Origin: DAOUJH01 sp965248955
GTDB taxonomy: Bacteria > Chloroflexota > Dehalococcoidia > Lucifugimonadales > QGNO01
Assembly (NCBI GenBank): GCA_965248955.1
Contig: OZ252212.1
Coordinates: forward strand, 1,798,001-1,862,000
Direction of reading: 5' to 3'
DNA length: 64,000 nt
The translations under genes were made by a program, and so were the position numbers. Every line of letters starts with the position of its first letter. The stretch's first letter is position 1. This document shows positions 18,145-26,231 of this stretch, in pieces. The notes beneath the pieces are model-generated. The model did not search any database, was not told the DNA's origin, and worked only from the letters and a program-made list of their open reading frames with translations.

Positions 18145-19104
18145 CTACGAATACTGAATCCGCGGGTCAAGCCAGGCGTAAGTCAAGTCCACCAAGAGAT
18201 TGGCGGTCATTGCAATGATAGCTATATAGAGGACGTAGGTCTGGACTATGGGGAAGTCTCTGAGCAGAGTAGCCTCAATGAGCTGCTGGCCCATGCCCGG
18301 AATGGCAAAGATGATCTCGATGACTACCGTGCCGCCCAGCAGGAACGCCACCTGAAAGCCGAACAAAGTAACTACTGGCAACAGGGCGTTCCTCAAGGCA
18401 TGCTTGACGATTACTGTCCGTTCGGCCAGTCCCTTGGCTCGCGCCGTTCGTATATAGTCGTCGCGGAGTACCTCCAGCATTTGACCTCTGGTCATTCGCA
18501 TCATCGTGCCGCTGCTGTGGAAGCCAATAGCCAGGGCAGGGAAGATCAACTGTTGGAAGGAGACCCAGGGATTCTCCCACATATGGACAAAGCCGAAGGG
18601 CGGCAGCCAGTGGAAGTACCTGGAAAGGATGAGCACTGTCAGTAGGGCAATGAAGAAGCTTGGCATGGCCAGCCCAACAATGGCGAAGCCGCGTAGTATA
18701 TAGTCTGGCCACCTGTCTTGATAAATCGCCGCCAGCACTCCTATGGGTATTGAAACAATGGCAACCAGGATCGCTGAGAAGAACGCCACCTGCAAAGTCA
18801 CGGGCACTTGCTTTTTCACAAATTCAATAACGGGGCGGTTGAGTAGAAAAGAATCACCCATGTCGAAACGTACAACACCCCACATCCAATCCAGGTATTG
18901 AACGTAAATGGGTCTATCAAGGCCAAGCTGTTCGGTAACTCGAAGCCTGTCCTCTTCTGTAATAGTGACTTCAGGATCACCCGCCTGGATAATAACCGCC
19001 GCCACGTCACCGGGGAGGATACGGAGTATGGCAAACAAAGCCATTGAAACAAAGATGATCGTGGGGATAAATAGAAGCAGCCTCTTGATTATATAGGTGC
19101 GCAT
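18145..19104 (-). CDS. Peptide-type ABC transporter permease (DppB-like), second system
   Basis: A 319-residue DppB/OppB-type permease, the same length as the + strand copy and alike throughout (it starts MRTYIIKRLLLFIPTI and ends YAWLDPRIQYS). The EAA loop is EVLRDDYIRTARAKGL. GCGAGAG precedes the ATG. It is separated from the binding-protein gene by 92 bases that hold a strong hairpin. The similarity of the two systems suggests duplication of the whole importer, followed by divergence of the binding proteins. Confidence 0.92.
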   Translation of the reverse strand: MRTYIIKRLLLFIPTIIFVSMALFAILRILPGDVAAVIIQAGDPEVTITEEDRLRVTEQLGLDRPIYVQYLDWMWGVVRFDMGDSFLLNRPVIEFVKKQVPVTLQVAFFSAILVAIVSIPIGVLAAIYQDRWPDYILRGFAIVGLAMPSFFIALLTVLILSRYFHWLPPFGFVHMWENPWVSFQQLIFPALAIGFHSSGTMMRMTRGQMLEVLRDDYIRTARAKGLAERTVIVKHALRNALLPVVTLFGFQVAFLLGGTVVIEIIFAIPGMGQQLIEATLLRDFPIVQTYVLYIAIIAMTANLLVDLTYAWLDPRIQYS

Positions 19105-19145
19105 ATTGCTCTCGCTGCCGCTTGATGCGGGTGATGCATAATAGA

Positions 19146-19182
19146 CAATGATGGCGCCGTTCTGATGACGGCGCCATCATTG
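19146..19182 (-). promoter_or_regulatory. Intercistronic hairpin between binding-protein and permease genes
   Basis: Arms 19146-19160 and 19168-19182 are perfectly complementary over 15 bp with a 7-base loop. It begins 14 bases after the stop of the binding-protein gene. It has no homology to the hairpin at 2275-2322 but sits at the same place in the operon, so the arrangement rather than the sequence is conserved. Likely an mRNA stabiliser or partial attenuator. Confidence 0.7.
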
Positions 19183-19196
19183 CACTGAATCAACTC

Positions 19197-21071
19197 CTAC
19201 TTGAGCTCGTACTGCCCTGTGTCAAAGATATCGGTCGCTGCTTGCTCAGGCCACGGCTTTCTATCATCAGGAGTTAGCCATACCTGCTCCAAGCTGGCCG
19301 AAGAAGCATGCAGCCGCTTCGGAGTCCAGTTCCGTACGTAGGCCATGTAAGGATGCGGCGGGCGGAACCGGTTCATCGGCAGGATCGGCAGGTCCTCAAA
19401 GAGTATTGCAACCATCTCACGGTAAATCCTGCCGCGCTCCGCCTGATCGCTGACGGTTAGCTGCTGCTCGTAAAGATTCAGCCACTCCTGGTTGAGCCAG
19501 CGCCCGTAGTTCTCGGAACCGTCTTCCACTGGAAGATACTTGTTCTGGTCAAAGATGACCGGGTCTTCCAGGCCGTAGCCGGACACGTCGTACACCAGGT
19601 CGAACCTGCCGGCGAACTGGTCGTCATAGACCGACTCGCCACCGGGAGGCACACGTAGTTTGGCCTCAATGTACATATCCTTCAGTTCTTCCTGCAGCAG
19701 CTCCGAGCCGCGGCGGCTACTGCCGCTCTCGCCGGTGAGCAACTCGATCTCCAGCATGTTGTCAGGGCCGTAGCCCAGAGAACGCATGATCTCTCTGGCC
19801 TCCTCCCGCTCCTCTTCCTTCTTCATCGCGTCCTCGGTATGGCCTGGGAACTCCAACCACTCGTCGCAGGTGTGGATCCAGTCGAAACCGCAGTAGTAGA
19901 AGAATATCTGGAATCCCAGCCCCTCATAGATCAACTCGTTTTCAACAAGACGGTCTATATGAAGTTGCACGGCTTTCCTGATCTGCTTTGCCGTGGGGTC
20001 GTCCTGCGGTCCGAAAGGCGCTCGCTGCATATTTACAATGTAGCTGGCGGTGCCGAAGGCGAAAGATTGGGGTACGACAAACTCCTCGCCGTACTGCCTC
20101 TTCAAAGGCGCTATGTCGGAAAGGTTGGGCTCACAGCACGGGCCGTAGATCCATCCCTCGGAGCGCCCGGCGGCCACCGCCGCCACCTTGGTAGCTAGCT
20201 CTGGTACGTGGGTGATCTCGAATCCGTCAATGTAAGGCAGACCCTCTCGGAAGAAGTTATCGAACCGCTCAAAGGTGATCTTATTGCCGCGGTCGTACTC
20301 TTTCACCGTGAACGGGCCTGTGCCAATGAGCTCGCCGTCTTCAGGTGAAAGCTCGCGGAACTCGCCTTCCGCTACAATCTTCCTGTACCCGTCACCCGGG
20401 CCAATCAGGGAGAAGTGCTGCGCCATGCAGGCGGGGTACCAGGCAATTGGAGAGTGCGTCCTTACTATGAACTCCAACTCACCCGTAATCTCTACGGCGG
20501 TTCCTGCTGCCGGTCCGTTGGGATCAGCCTCGGCTGCGCCCTGCTCCCAGCAGAGAATGCGGCGTAGGGGGTCGTCTACCGGCCGGGCAATGATCTTCCA
20601 TACCGCATACGCAACGTCATCCGCGGTCCAGCGCTTTCCTGAGTGGTCTATCAGGTTATCCCGCAGCTTGAAGGTATACTCGGTACCGTCATCGCTCACC
20701 GACCAGGACTCAGCCAGGTCTCCTTCAATTGTCTTGCGGTCGCTCAGGTTGACGCGGATGAGCTGGCTCATCCAGCCCTGCATCTGATTGTACTCGCCGG
20801 GGTTGCCGGCAATGGTGCCAATGTCCAGGCTTCGCACCGTATCAGTGAGCTGGATGATTCCGCCGTACTTTGGATCCATGCTGGTGTCTCTGGGCGTGGG
20901 TGTATCCGTTGCCGCCGGCTCTGGAGCCGCGGTGGTCGCCTGTGGAGCCGGGGCGGTCGTCGCCGTTGGAGTCGGCGTGGCCTCCTCCGCGCCGCCGCAA
21001 GCCAGGCTCCAGAGAAGCCCTACTGCCAGGGCTAGCCCCAGCAAACTCCTAAATCTTATCTTGGAACTCAT
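19197..21071 (-). CDS. Peptide-type ABC transporter substrate-binding lipoprotein, second system
   Basis: A family-5 solute-binding lipoprotein of about 624 residues. The signal peptide ends in lipobox SLAC, followed by GGAEEATPTPTATTAPAPQ, a typical linker. The body shares DLAESWSVSDDGTEYTFKLR and FGPQDDPTAKQIRKAVQL with the + strand homologue. I prefer ATG 21071, which has GGGGGTG five bases upstream, over ATG 21083, which has no Shine-Dalgarno sequence. It sits between a CapA-like gene and the permeases. Its ligand is unknown; the CapA neighbours are the only hint. Confidence 0.9.
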   Translation of the reverse strand: MSSKIRFRSLLGLALAVGLLWSLACGGAEEATPTPTATTAPAPQATTAAPEPAATDTPTPRDTSMDPKYGGIIQLTDTVRSLDIGTIAGNPGEYNQMQGWMSQLIRVNLSDRKTIEGDLAESWSVSDDGTEYTFKLRDNLIDHSGKRWTADDVAYAVWKIIARPVDDPLRRILCWEQGAAEADPNGPAAGTAVEITGELEFIVRTHSPIAWYPACMAQHFSLIGPGDGYRKIVAEGEFRELSPEDGELIGTGPFTVKEYDRGNKITFERFDNFFREGLPYIDGFEITHVPELATKVAAVAAGRSEGWIYGPCCEPNLSDIAPLKRQYGEEFVVPQSFAFGTASYIVNMQRAPFGPQDDPTAKQIRKAVQLHIDRLVENELIYEGLGFQIFFYYCGFDWIHTCDEWLEFPGHTEDAMKKEEEREEAREIMRSLGYGPDNMLEIELLTGESGSSRRGSELLQEELKDMYIEAKLRVPPGGESVYDDQFAGRFDLVYDVSGYGLEDPVIFDQNKYLPVEDGSENYGRWLNQEWLNLYEQQLTVSDQAERGRIYREMVAILFEDLPILPMNRFRPPHPYMAYVRNWTPKRLHASSASLEQVWLTPDDRKPWPEQAATDIFDTGQYELK

Positions 21072-21108
21072 GTGCACCCCCATCGATTAGTTAGTTTTTT
21101 AGGAAGTC

Positions 21109-22467
21109 CTAAGTAGCTTTGATGAGTCCTATTCCATTTTCTCGTTGTATCTTGGTATTGAACCGGTTGGAACAGCGCTGGTATCTATCCAGCACCTCGT
21201 CTATAATATCGCCTTCTGCCAGCACGGGCCGGCCCCTCTGTCCCATGGGAAGCCCAATACCCAGATCAATAGGATGAAGCTCTATATCCTGAAGCTCCTT
21301 GCCATTCCAGTTGACCACCGCCACCGCGCTCTGCCAGTTCTCACGGTTTATATCCTGCGCCACCGTCTCATTGCGGCTGCGAGTGAAGTAGAAGTCCGAT
21401 GGCGTGTTTTCCCAGCCCAGTCCGTATCTGGCATAAGCGTCCGATGGCTGGAAAACCGGCGTATCATTCTGCAGAATGAAATCGCCTATGCTGTAGAAGA
21501 TGGGTTTTCCCTTGTATATCTCAATGCCCTTGTCGCGGTGCGGCCCGTGGCCAATGAACACGTCCACTCCATTGTCTATTGCCTCATGAGCCATCTTGAC
21601 CAAGTGGTCCGGCGGATCGTCGGAGGTCTCCCCGCGGAAGCCGCAGTGGAAGCTGAACATCACCCAGTCCGCCATACGGCTCGCGTCCCGGATCCACTTC
21701 AGGTTGCCTTCCCAGTCCTCTTCATCCACAACGGTGGTGCGGTTTATCTCTTCACCAACCCGGAACAGCAACGAGCTTCGTCCCCCGCCAATGGCGGAAC
21801 CAAAGTAGAACTCGGTATCGCTTTCCTGGTATTTGTGGATGGGGAACCTACCGGACCGCGCTGCCTGCTTATCCCTGTCGAATCCCAGCTTGGCATCCAG
21901 TTCCCTCAGCTGATCGAAAGTCTCCCTGTCCACGGTGTGAATGGGTTGTACGCGGATCATATTGGCGCCGGGGCGCCCGCCGATTTCGGGCCGTTCTTCG
22001 GCGGCGCGGCCTGCGGGCACATTGACGTGATCCGTTGCTGAAATGAGAGCAACGCGCCCCTTTGGGGTGTCCAAATACCCCGGAGCGCGGGCCAGCGTCA
22101 TATTGCGGCCCGTCCCGGAGTTCACGATACCGTATTCGTCCAGGTTGTCTTTATTGACAAGGACCCCGGTCTCTGTGTAGTCGTAGGCGTGGTTCATGGC
22201 ACAGGCGGCAATGTCGATTCCGGCCCACTTGAGGTCATCCAGGAAACGGGGATCGCAGCGCATGTGGGTGCCGCCGGACTCTTCACACGGGGAGCCTTCG
22301 AAGTCGTGGAACAGCATTTCAGCGTTGGTGAATGTCACGTCCGCATTGCGGAGCATATCCACCATTTTCAGGAAGCCGTCCTCACGGAATGGCTTGAGCC
22401 CTCTGGTGATTAGAGACTCACCGGTCAGGGCCATTGTCATGTCACCGCTCTGCGATTCGTAAAGCAC
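21109..22467 (-). CDS. CapA-family metallophosphatase-like protein, copy 1
   Basis: The first gene of the - strand operon, a CapA/PGA_cap family protein of about 452 residues. Motifs: NAEMLFHDFEG, AMNHAYDYTETG, FHCGFRGE, GHGPHRDKGIEIYKGKPIF and YSIGDF. It is the most diverged of the three copies: the first metal motif reads TGESLITRG, with Glu where the other two have Asp (AGDAMI). I place the start at GTG 22467, because it aligns with the MLYEAE start of copy 2 and has a G-run upstream; GTG 22473 is the alternative. No signal peptide is visible. A well-formed promoter precedes it. Confidence 0.85.
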   Translation of the reverse strand: MLYESQSGDMTMALTGESLITRGLKPFREDGFLKMVDMLRNADVTFTNAEMLFHDFEGSPCEESGGTHMRCDPRFLDDLKWAGIDIAACAMNHAYDYTETGVLVNKDNLDEYGIVNSGTGRNMTLARAPGYLDTPKGRVALISATDHVNVPAGRAAEERPEIGGRPGANMIRVQPIHTVDRETFDQLRELDAKLGFDRDKQAARSGRFPIHKYQESDTEFYFGSAIGGGRSSLLFRVGEEINRTTVVDEEDWEGNLKWIRDASRMADWVMFSFHCGFRGETSDDPPDHLVKMAHEAIDNGVDVFIGHGPHRDKGIEIYKGKPIFYSIGDFILQNDTPVFQPSDAYARYGLGWENTPSDFYFTRSRNETVAQDINRENWQSAVAVVNWNGKELQDIELHPIDLGIGLPMGQRGRPVLAEGDIIDEVLDRYQRCSNRFNTKIQRENGIGLIKAT

Positions 22468-22511
22468 AGCCACCCCCCAGCGTCGTGTGGGTTACCCCAG
22501 CTTAAGTAAGC

Positions 22512-22541
22512 TTTCTAGCACAAGCACAATGTAGGTGTCAA
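22512..22541 (-). promoter_or_regulatory. Candidate sigma-70-type promoter for the CapA/transporter operon
   Basis: On the - strand TTGACA (22541-22536), an 18-base spacer, then TAGAAA (22517-22512). Transcription would begin near 22505, about 38 bases before the CapA copy 1 start. Two direct copies of AATCGTAGC (at 22586-22578 and 22571-22563) lie just upstream of the -35 box and could bind an activator. Confidence 0.55.
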
Positions 22542-22671
22542 GGCTTTCAGGTTCAATTAAGCGCTACGATTCTAAGTGCTACGATTTTAATACTCGTGGT
22601 TCGTATTCTGTTGTGGAAATCCACAAACTCGCCCCTGCCTGAAAGCCCCGACCCCAAGGCCAAGGTCTATA

Positions 22672-23004
22672 CTAGGCCCTGGCGTGCGCCTCCAGCAGCG
22701 TCACTTCCTCCAGCGCTTTCAGGTGGTGCGGGTCCCCCTTTGCGCATCGGAAGGTATCTCCCGGGCCCACTCTGTAGGTTTCGCTTCCTATGGTCACTTC
22801 GGCTCTGCCCCTCAGAATGTGCCCAATGATCTCGTAAGGATGCTGGTGAGCCGACGAAAACGCTCCGTTCTCGAACGTTATCTTCTCCAGGACCGTTTCT
22901 TCTCCTTCGAAAAGCACCTTTGACCGGGCGGCTCCCTGCACGGGCTCCCCCTCTATTTCAGATATAACGTCGTAGCCTACGTCCAATGCTCTCGCTATAA
23001 CCAT
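22672..23004 (-). CDS. Cupin-domain protein
   Basis: A 110-residue single-domain cupin. The first cupin motif is visible as SSAHQHPYEIIGHILRG (His-x-His plus downstream Glu), and the second as VGPGDTFRCAKGDPHHL, so a metal site of two or three His is likely. Such small cupins bind metal and act as sugar or acid isomerases, dioxygenases or ligand sensors. GAGGGGG precedes the ATG. It is 30 bases downstream of the crotonase paralogue C gene in the same direction. Specific function unknown. Confidence 0.82.
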   Translation of the reverse strand: MVIARALDVGYDVISEIEGEPVQGAARSKVLFEGEETVLEKITFENGAFSSAHQHPYEIIGHILRGRAEVTIGSETYRVGPGDTFRCAKGDPHHLKALEEVTLLEAHARA

Positions 23005-23034
23005 TTTTGTTTCCCCCTCAGGATTTGGATTAGT

Positions 23035-23886
23035 CTATGACCTGATGCCGCCGCTTACATTGCGCTGCCTCTTCTCCAGGAACGATTGCGCACCCTCCAG
23101 GGCGTCCGAGGAATGAGTGCTGGCCAGGTGGTTGTAGACCCATTGCAGGTGCCACGCCTGGTCCTGCGACAAGTCCTGGCCGCGGATGAGGAACTCTTTT
23201 AGGAAGCGCACCGCCACCGGAGGCAGGGATGCTATCTTGTTGGCTATCTCCTCGGCGCGGGTCATCAGTTGATCGTGGGGCACCGATTCGTTGACCAGGC
23301 CTACGCGCACGGCTTCCTTGGCCCCTATCGGTTCGTCCATGAGCAGGAACTGCATGGCGTGAGCGTAGTTCAGCTGCTTCATCACCCGTGTAGCAGATGG
23401 CCCGCTGCCTATGCCGCCCAGGTTCGTGGTGAATGCGTAGAAGAACCTGGCGTGTTCCTCGCAGGCAATGCGGATGTCCGTGGTGGTTAGCGTCATGTAC
23501 AAGCCTGCTCCTGCCGCCCAGCCGTTTATGGCCGCCACAACCGGCTTGTAAATCTGGGGAAAGTCCACCCCGCCGTTGACTACGGCTATCTCGCGTCCGT
23601 TCACCGTTCCCGCCTTGGGGTACACAAACCGCTCTATCCCTTCCTGCCTCCTCTCCTCCCACGTCTGCCCGGGAGGCGGCGGCTGGATGTGGTGCCCCGC
23701 CGAGAAATGGCGGTCGCCAACCCCTGTCACTATCAGACAGCGCAAGTCTTGGTCCTCCCAGTAGTCCCGGTACGCCTCTCCCATCTCCTCCACAATCTGG
23801 GAGTCCATCACATTCGCCTTTTCAGGGTTGTTCACCGTCAAATAGCCAATGCGGCCCTTCTTCTCGTATATGGTCTTCTTCGGCAT
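23035..23886 (-). CDS. Crotonase-fold protein, paralogue C
   Basis: A 283-residue crotonase-superfamily protein, clearly the same subfamily as the copies at 8476 and 12002 (it starts MPKKTIYEKKGRIGYLTV, then NNPEKANVMD). Oxyanion motifs are FSAGHH (61-66) and NGWAAGAGL (121-129). The hydratase Glu positions again look replaced (TNLGGIGSGP and HAMQF, Gln near 179). AAGGAGGAGG precedes the ATG, an excellent ribosome site. Its neighbours are a cupin downstream and an MFS transporter upstream, a different context from the other two copies. Confidence 0.84.
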   Translation of the reverse strand: MPKKTIYEKKGRIGYLTVNNPEKANVMDSQIVEEMGEAYRDYWEDQDLRCLIVTGVGDRHFSAGHHIQPPPPGQTWEERRQEGIERFVYPKAGTVNGREIAVVNGGVDFPQIYKPVVAAINGWAAGAGLYMTLTTTDIRIACEEHARFFYAFTTNLGGIGSGPSATRVMKQLNYAHAMQFLLMDEPIGAKEAVRVGLVNESVPHDQLMTRAEEIANKIASLPPVAVRFLKEFLIRGQDLSQDQAWHLQWVYNHLASTHSSDALEGAQSFLEKRQRNVSGGIRS

Positions 23887-23962
23887 TTCCTCCTCCTTCG
23901 CAACTGCTTGCCCCTTCTATATCGCTATTCAACCAACAAGTCAACCATAAAGCCCTGCGGCC

Positions 23963-25297
23963 TCAATCTCCTATGGAAGGTGTCATCTCTTCGGCGGCGG
24001 TGCGCCGCGTGGGCGTCTTCAGCACCCAGAAGATCGCCGCCGACATGAAATACGCCACTCCCACACCGACCAGCGCGTAGTTGTAGCTGCCCGTGGTATC
24101 GAAGACCCAGCCGGCGGCGATGGGTGCGCCAAAGGACATTACGCTCTGAATAAGGCTCATGCCGCCACGCAAGGATGCGAATTTCGCACGGCCAAAGTAC
24201 TGTCCCACAAGGGCCCAGGTGATGGCATTGCTGCCCTGGGCCAGGGCGAATAACAGAACGAAGAGCGCCCCCGTAGCCAATCCGTCCGGGCCCAATATGG
24301 CCACCGCAGCCGCCAGCGTACCGGAAAACATGGCAAGCGAAGCAACCCTTTGACGCGACCACATGTCTGAGACCAACCCGAAACCTATCACGGAGGGCAA
24401 CCTGAGTAGGGACATCAGAGAAACCAAAATAGCGGCCACGCCTTCGCTCACGCCTCGGGACACCAATATGGGCACTATGTGCACAATGAGGACCTGCTGC
24501 CCGGTGAGGCGAAAGCCTATCGAGACGGCCAGCAGCCAGTACGTGCTGGTGCGTAGCGCCTCTCCTATGGAAAAGTCAACGTTGGCCATTTGCTGGCGCG
24601 CTTCTGGACCTCGGCTTTGTGCCCCGGTGGCGCGCGCCGGGGCTGGGATCGAGTCCTCCGGCTCCGTCTCGCCGGGTTTGGGGCTTCTTACCATGAGCAC
24701 CAGTGGCAGTCCCAGACAAAGTAGAAGGATCCCGGAGAAGACCGACGCCAGGCGCCAGCTCTCGTTGAGCACTATCCAGGCCACCATGGGGGTAATGATG
24801 AACCCTCCTATGGCCGAACCGCTGATTGCAAGCGACATAGCCAGCCCCAGACGGCGTCTGAACCACTGATTGATGGTGGCGAACAGCCCGTGGTGGGGTA
24901 CGGAGACCCCTAGGGATACCAGTCCCAGAAAGACCACCAGGAAGAGCTCGTAAGAGTTGGTGGTGGCCATCAACAGGTAGCCGACGCCGCCCAGGAGCAC
25001 TCCTATGATCACCATCATTCTGCCGCCCAGGCGGTCAACCAAATACCCGATTATCGGCCCCTCCAGGCCGCCTTCCAGGGTACGGAGGGCAAACGCCACC
25101 GACATCATGGCGCGGGATACGCCGAACTCTCGGGTTAGGGGCAGGAAGTAGACCGAAAGCCCTATGTGTCCAATGCCGCCCATGAGTCCATGGAAAAGCG
25201 CTGCCACGCCTACTACGTGCCAGCCGGGGTACTCCCGCCACCCCGCGCCCGACGGGCCTCGCGGGTCTTCAGCGGTGTCGTTCGAGTTGCTTGCCAA
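23963..25297 (-). CDS. MFS transporter (monocarboxylate/oxalate-type)
   Basis: A 444-residue major facilitator superfamily transporter with about twelve hydrophobic segments and a central charged loop (PKPGETEPEDSIPAPARA...). The N-terminal half has GLSVYFLPLTREFGVSR and the loop 2-3 motif YLVDRLGGR, which resemble the monocarboxylate-porter/OFA branch. The start appears to be TTG 25297. It is 9 bases from the stop of the small gene upstream and is followed by the crotonase and cupin genes, so a four-gene unit importing and processing an organic acid is plausible. The substrate is not assignable. Confidence 0.85.
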   Translation of the reverse strand: MASNSNDTAEDPRGPSGAGWREYPGWHVVGVAALFHGLMGGIGHIGLSVYFLPLTREFGVSRAMMSVAFALRTLEGGLEGPIIGYLVDRLGGRMMVIIGVLLGGVGYLLMATTNSYELFLVVFLGLVSLGVSVPHHGLFATINQWFRRRLGLAMSLAISGSAIGGFIITPMVAWIVLNESWRLASVFSGILLLCLGLPLVLMVRSPKPGETEPEDSIPAPARATGAQSRGPEARQQMANVDFSIGEALRTSTYWLLAVSIGFRLTGQQVLIVHIVPILVSRGVSEGVAAILVSLMSLLRLPSVIGFGLVSDMWSRQRVASLAMFSGTLAAAVAILGPDGLATGALFVLLFALAQGSNAITWALVGQYFGRAKFASLRGGMSLIQSVMSFGAPIAAGWVFDTTGSYNYALVGVGVAYFMSAAIFWVLKTPTRRTAAEEMTPSIGD

Positions 25298-25306
25298 GCC
25301 TAGAGG

Positions 25307-25552
25307 CTACCTTTCGTGAGGGCACTGGGTTTCCAGCGAATCAAGCCCGTTTCGCAAACGGTCGATGTCCACGCTGAGCTTGACCCCGCCGGCTGTCCAG
25401 ATGTCTACGCAGGGATCGTTGAGCCGTTTCTCTAGGAAGAGAAGCGGCCCGGGCCGACGGCTTATGTCGACGGAACCCCCGTTCATCGCTTCGATCACTG
25501 TGCCGCACGGCAAAATAGCCACTTTGTGGGATTCCATGTTGCCTGCCGCCAT
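25307..25552 (-). CDS. Small protein of unknown function (81 residues)
   Basis: I do not recognise this 81-residue protein. Support for a real gene: GGAGGG lies 5 bases before the ATG, the end is 9 bases from the MFS start, and the composition is normal for a soluble protein (SHKVAILPCGTVIEAMNGG, then a region with DIWTAGGVKLSVDIDRLR). There are no transmembrane segments. Two Cys are widely spaced and do not form a clear metal motif. It probably leads the MFS-crotonase-cupin unit. Confidence 0.6.
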   Translation of the reverse strand: MAAGNMESHKVAILPCGTVIEAMNGGSVDISRRPGPLLFLEKRLNDPCVDIWTAGGVKLSVDIDRLRNGLDSLETQCPHER

Positions 25553-25715
25553 GACACCCTCCAGGAACGGATATGTCCGCTACCTTACTATTCAATGAGT
25601 ACGAGTTCCAGGGTATAGTCAACGGTGAGTGTGGAAAACGTACCGTGGGGATGCCTGACCGGAAACGCCGGCTGCGTAAGCGAGTAGTTTCTCTGCACAC
25701 TCGCCTGCAAAGCGT

Positions 25716-26231
25716 CTATCCTATCAGCACATGGACGTCTCGCAGGTTCCTATAGGCGCCCATGTAGTCCAGGCCGTAGCCTACGACAAAGACGTCTGGC
25801 ACTTCGAATCCACAATAGGCCGCCTCGATGTCATGCGCGCGGCGGGAGGGCTTGTTCAGCAGGGCGCAAATGTTGACAGACGCCGACCCCAACTCTCGCA
25901 GCTTCTGCGTCAACAGGTCGCAAGTAGCCCCTGTGTCGACCACGCCTTCCACAACCAGGACGTCCCGCCCCTCTATCCGTTCACGCAGCGGCAGCCAGCT
26001 CACCGTTATCTTTCCCCCCTCCATGCCCTCATACCTCCTCATCCGCACCGTTGTCACGGCCACCGGCGCCGAGAACGACCGCATCAGGTCTGCCAGAAAA
26101 CAGACCGCCCCGTCCATTGCACCCACCAGGACCACCTTGGACAGATCGTAGTCCTCGCATACCTTGGCTGCGATCTCCTCGACCGCGCCCGCTATCTCTC
26201 TCTCGGAGACCAGTACTTCGCCTAGCTCCAT
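25716..26231 (-). CDS. hpt: Hypoxanthine phosphoribosyltransferase-like protein
   Basis: A 171-residue type I phosphoribosyltransferase that should salvage hypoxanthine/guanine with PRPP to IMP/GMP. VGAMDGAVCFLADLMR (N-terminal PPi loop region), the PRPP loop VLVVEGVVDTGAT (91-103) and the purine-contact end VFVVGYGLDYMGAYRNL are typical of bacterial Hpt. The PRPP loop normally has two adjacent acids (ED..D); here they are Glu95-Gly96, with Asp99 kept, so one ribose/Mg contact is lost. GAGGAAAG precedes the ATG. It is followed after 163 bases by the 81-residue gene. Confidence 0.88.
   Translation of the reverse strand: MELGEVLVSEREIAGAVEEIAAKVCEDYDLSKVVLVGAMDGAVCFLADLMRSFSAPVAVTTVRMRRYEGMEGGKITVSWLPLRERIEGRDVLVVEGVVDTGATCDLLTQKLRELGSASVNICALLNKPSRRAHDIEAAYCGFEVPDVFVVGYGLDYMGAYRNLRDVHVLIG

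Noticed and set aside
25341..25700. 119-codon open frame overlapping the 81-residue gene
   Set aside because: The alternative frame has a proper ribosome site and tight spacing to the MFS gene; this one does not.
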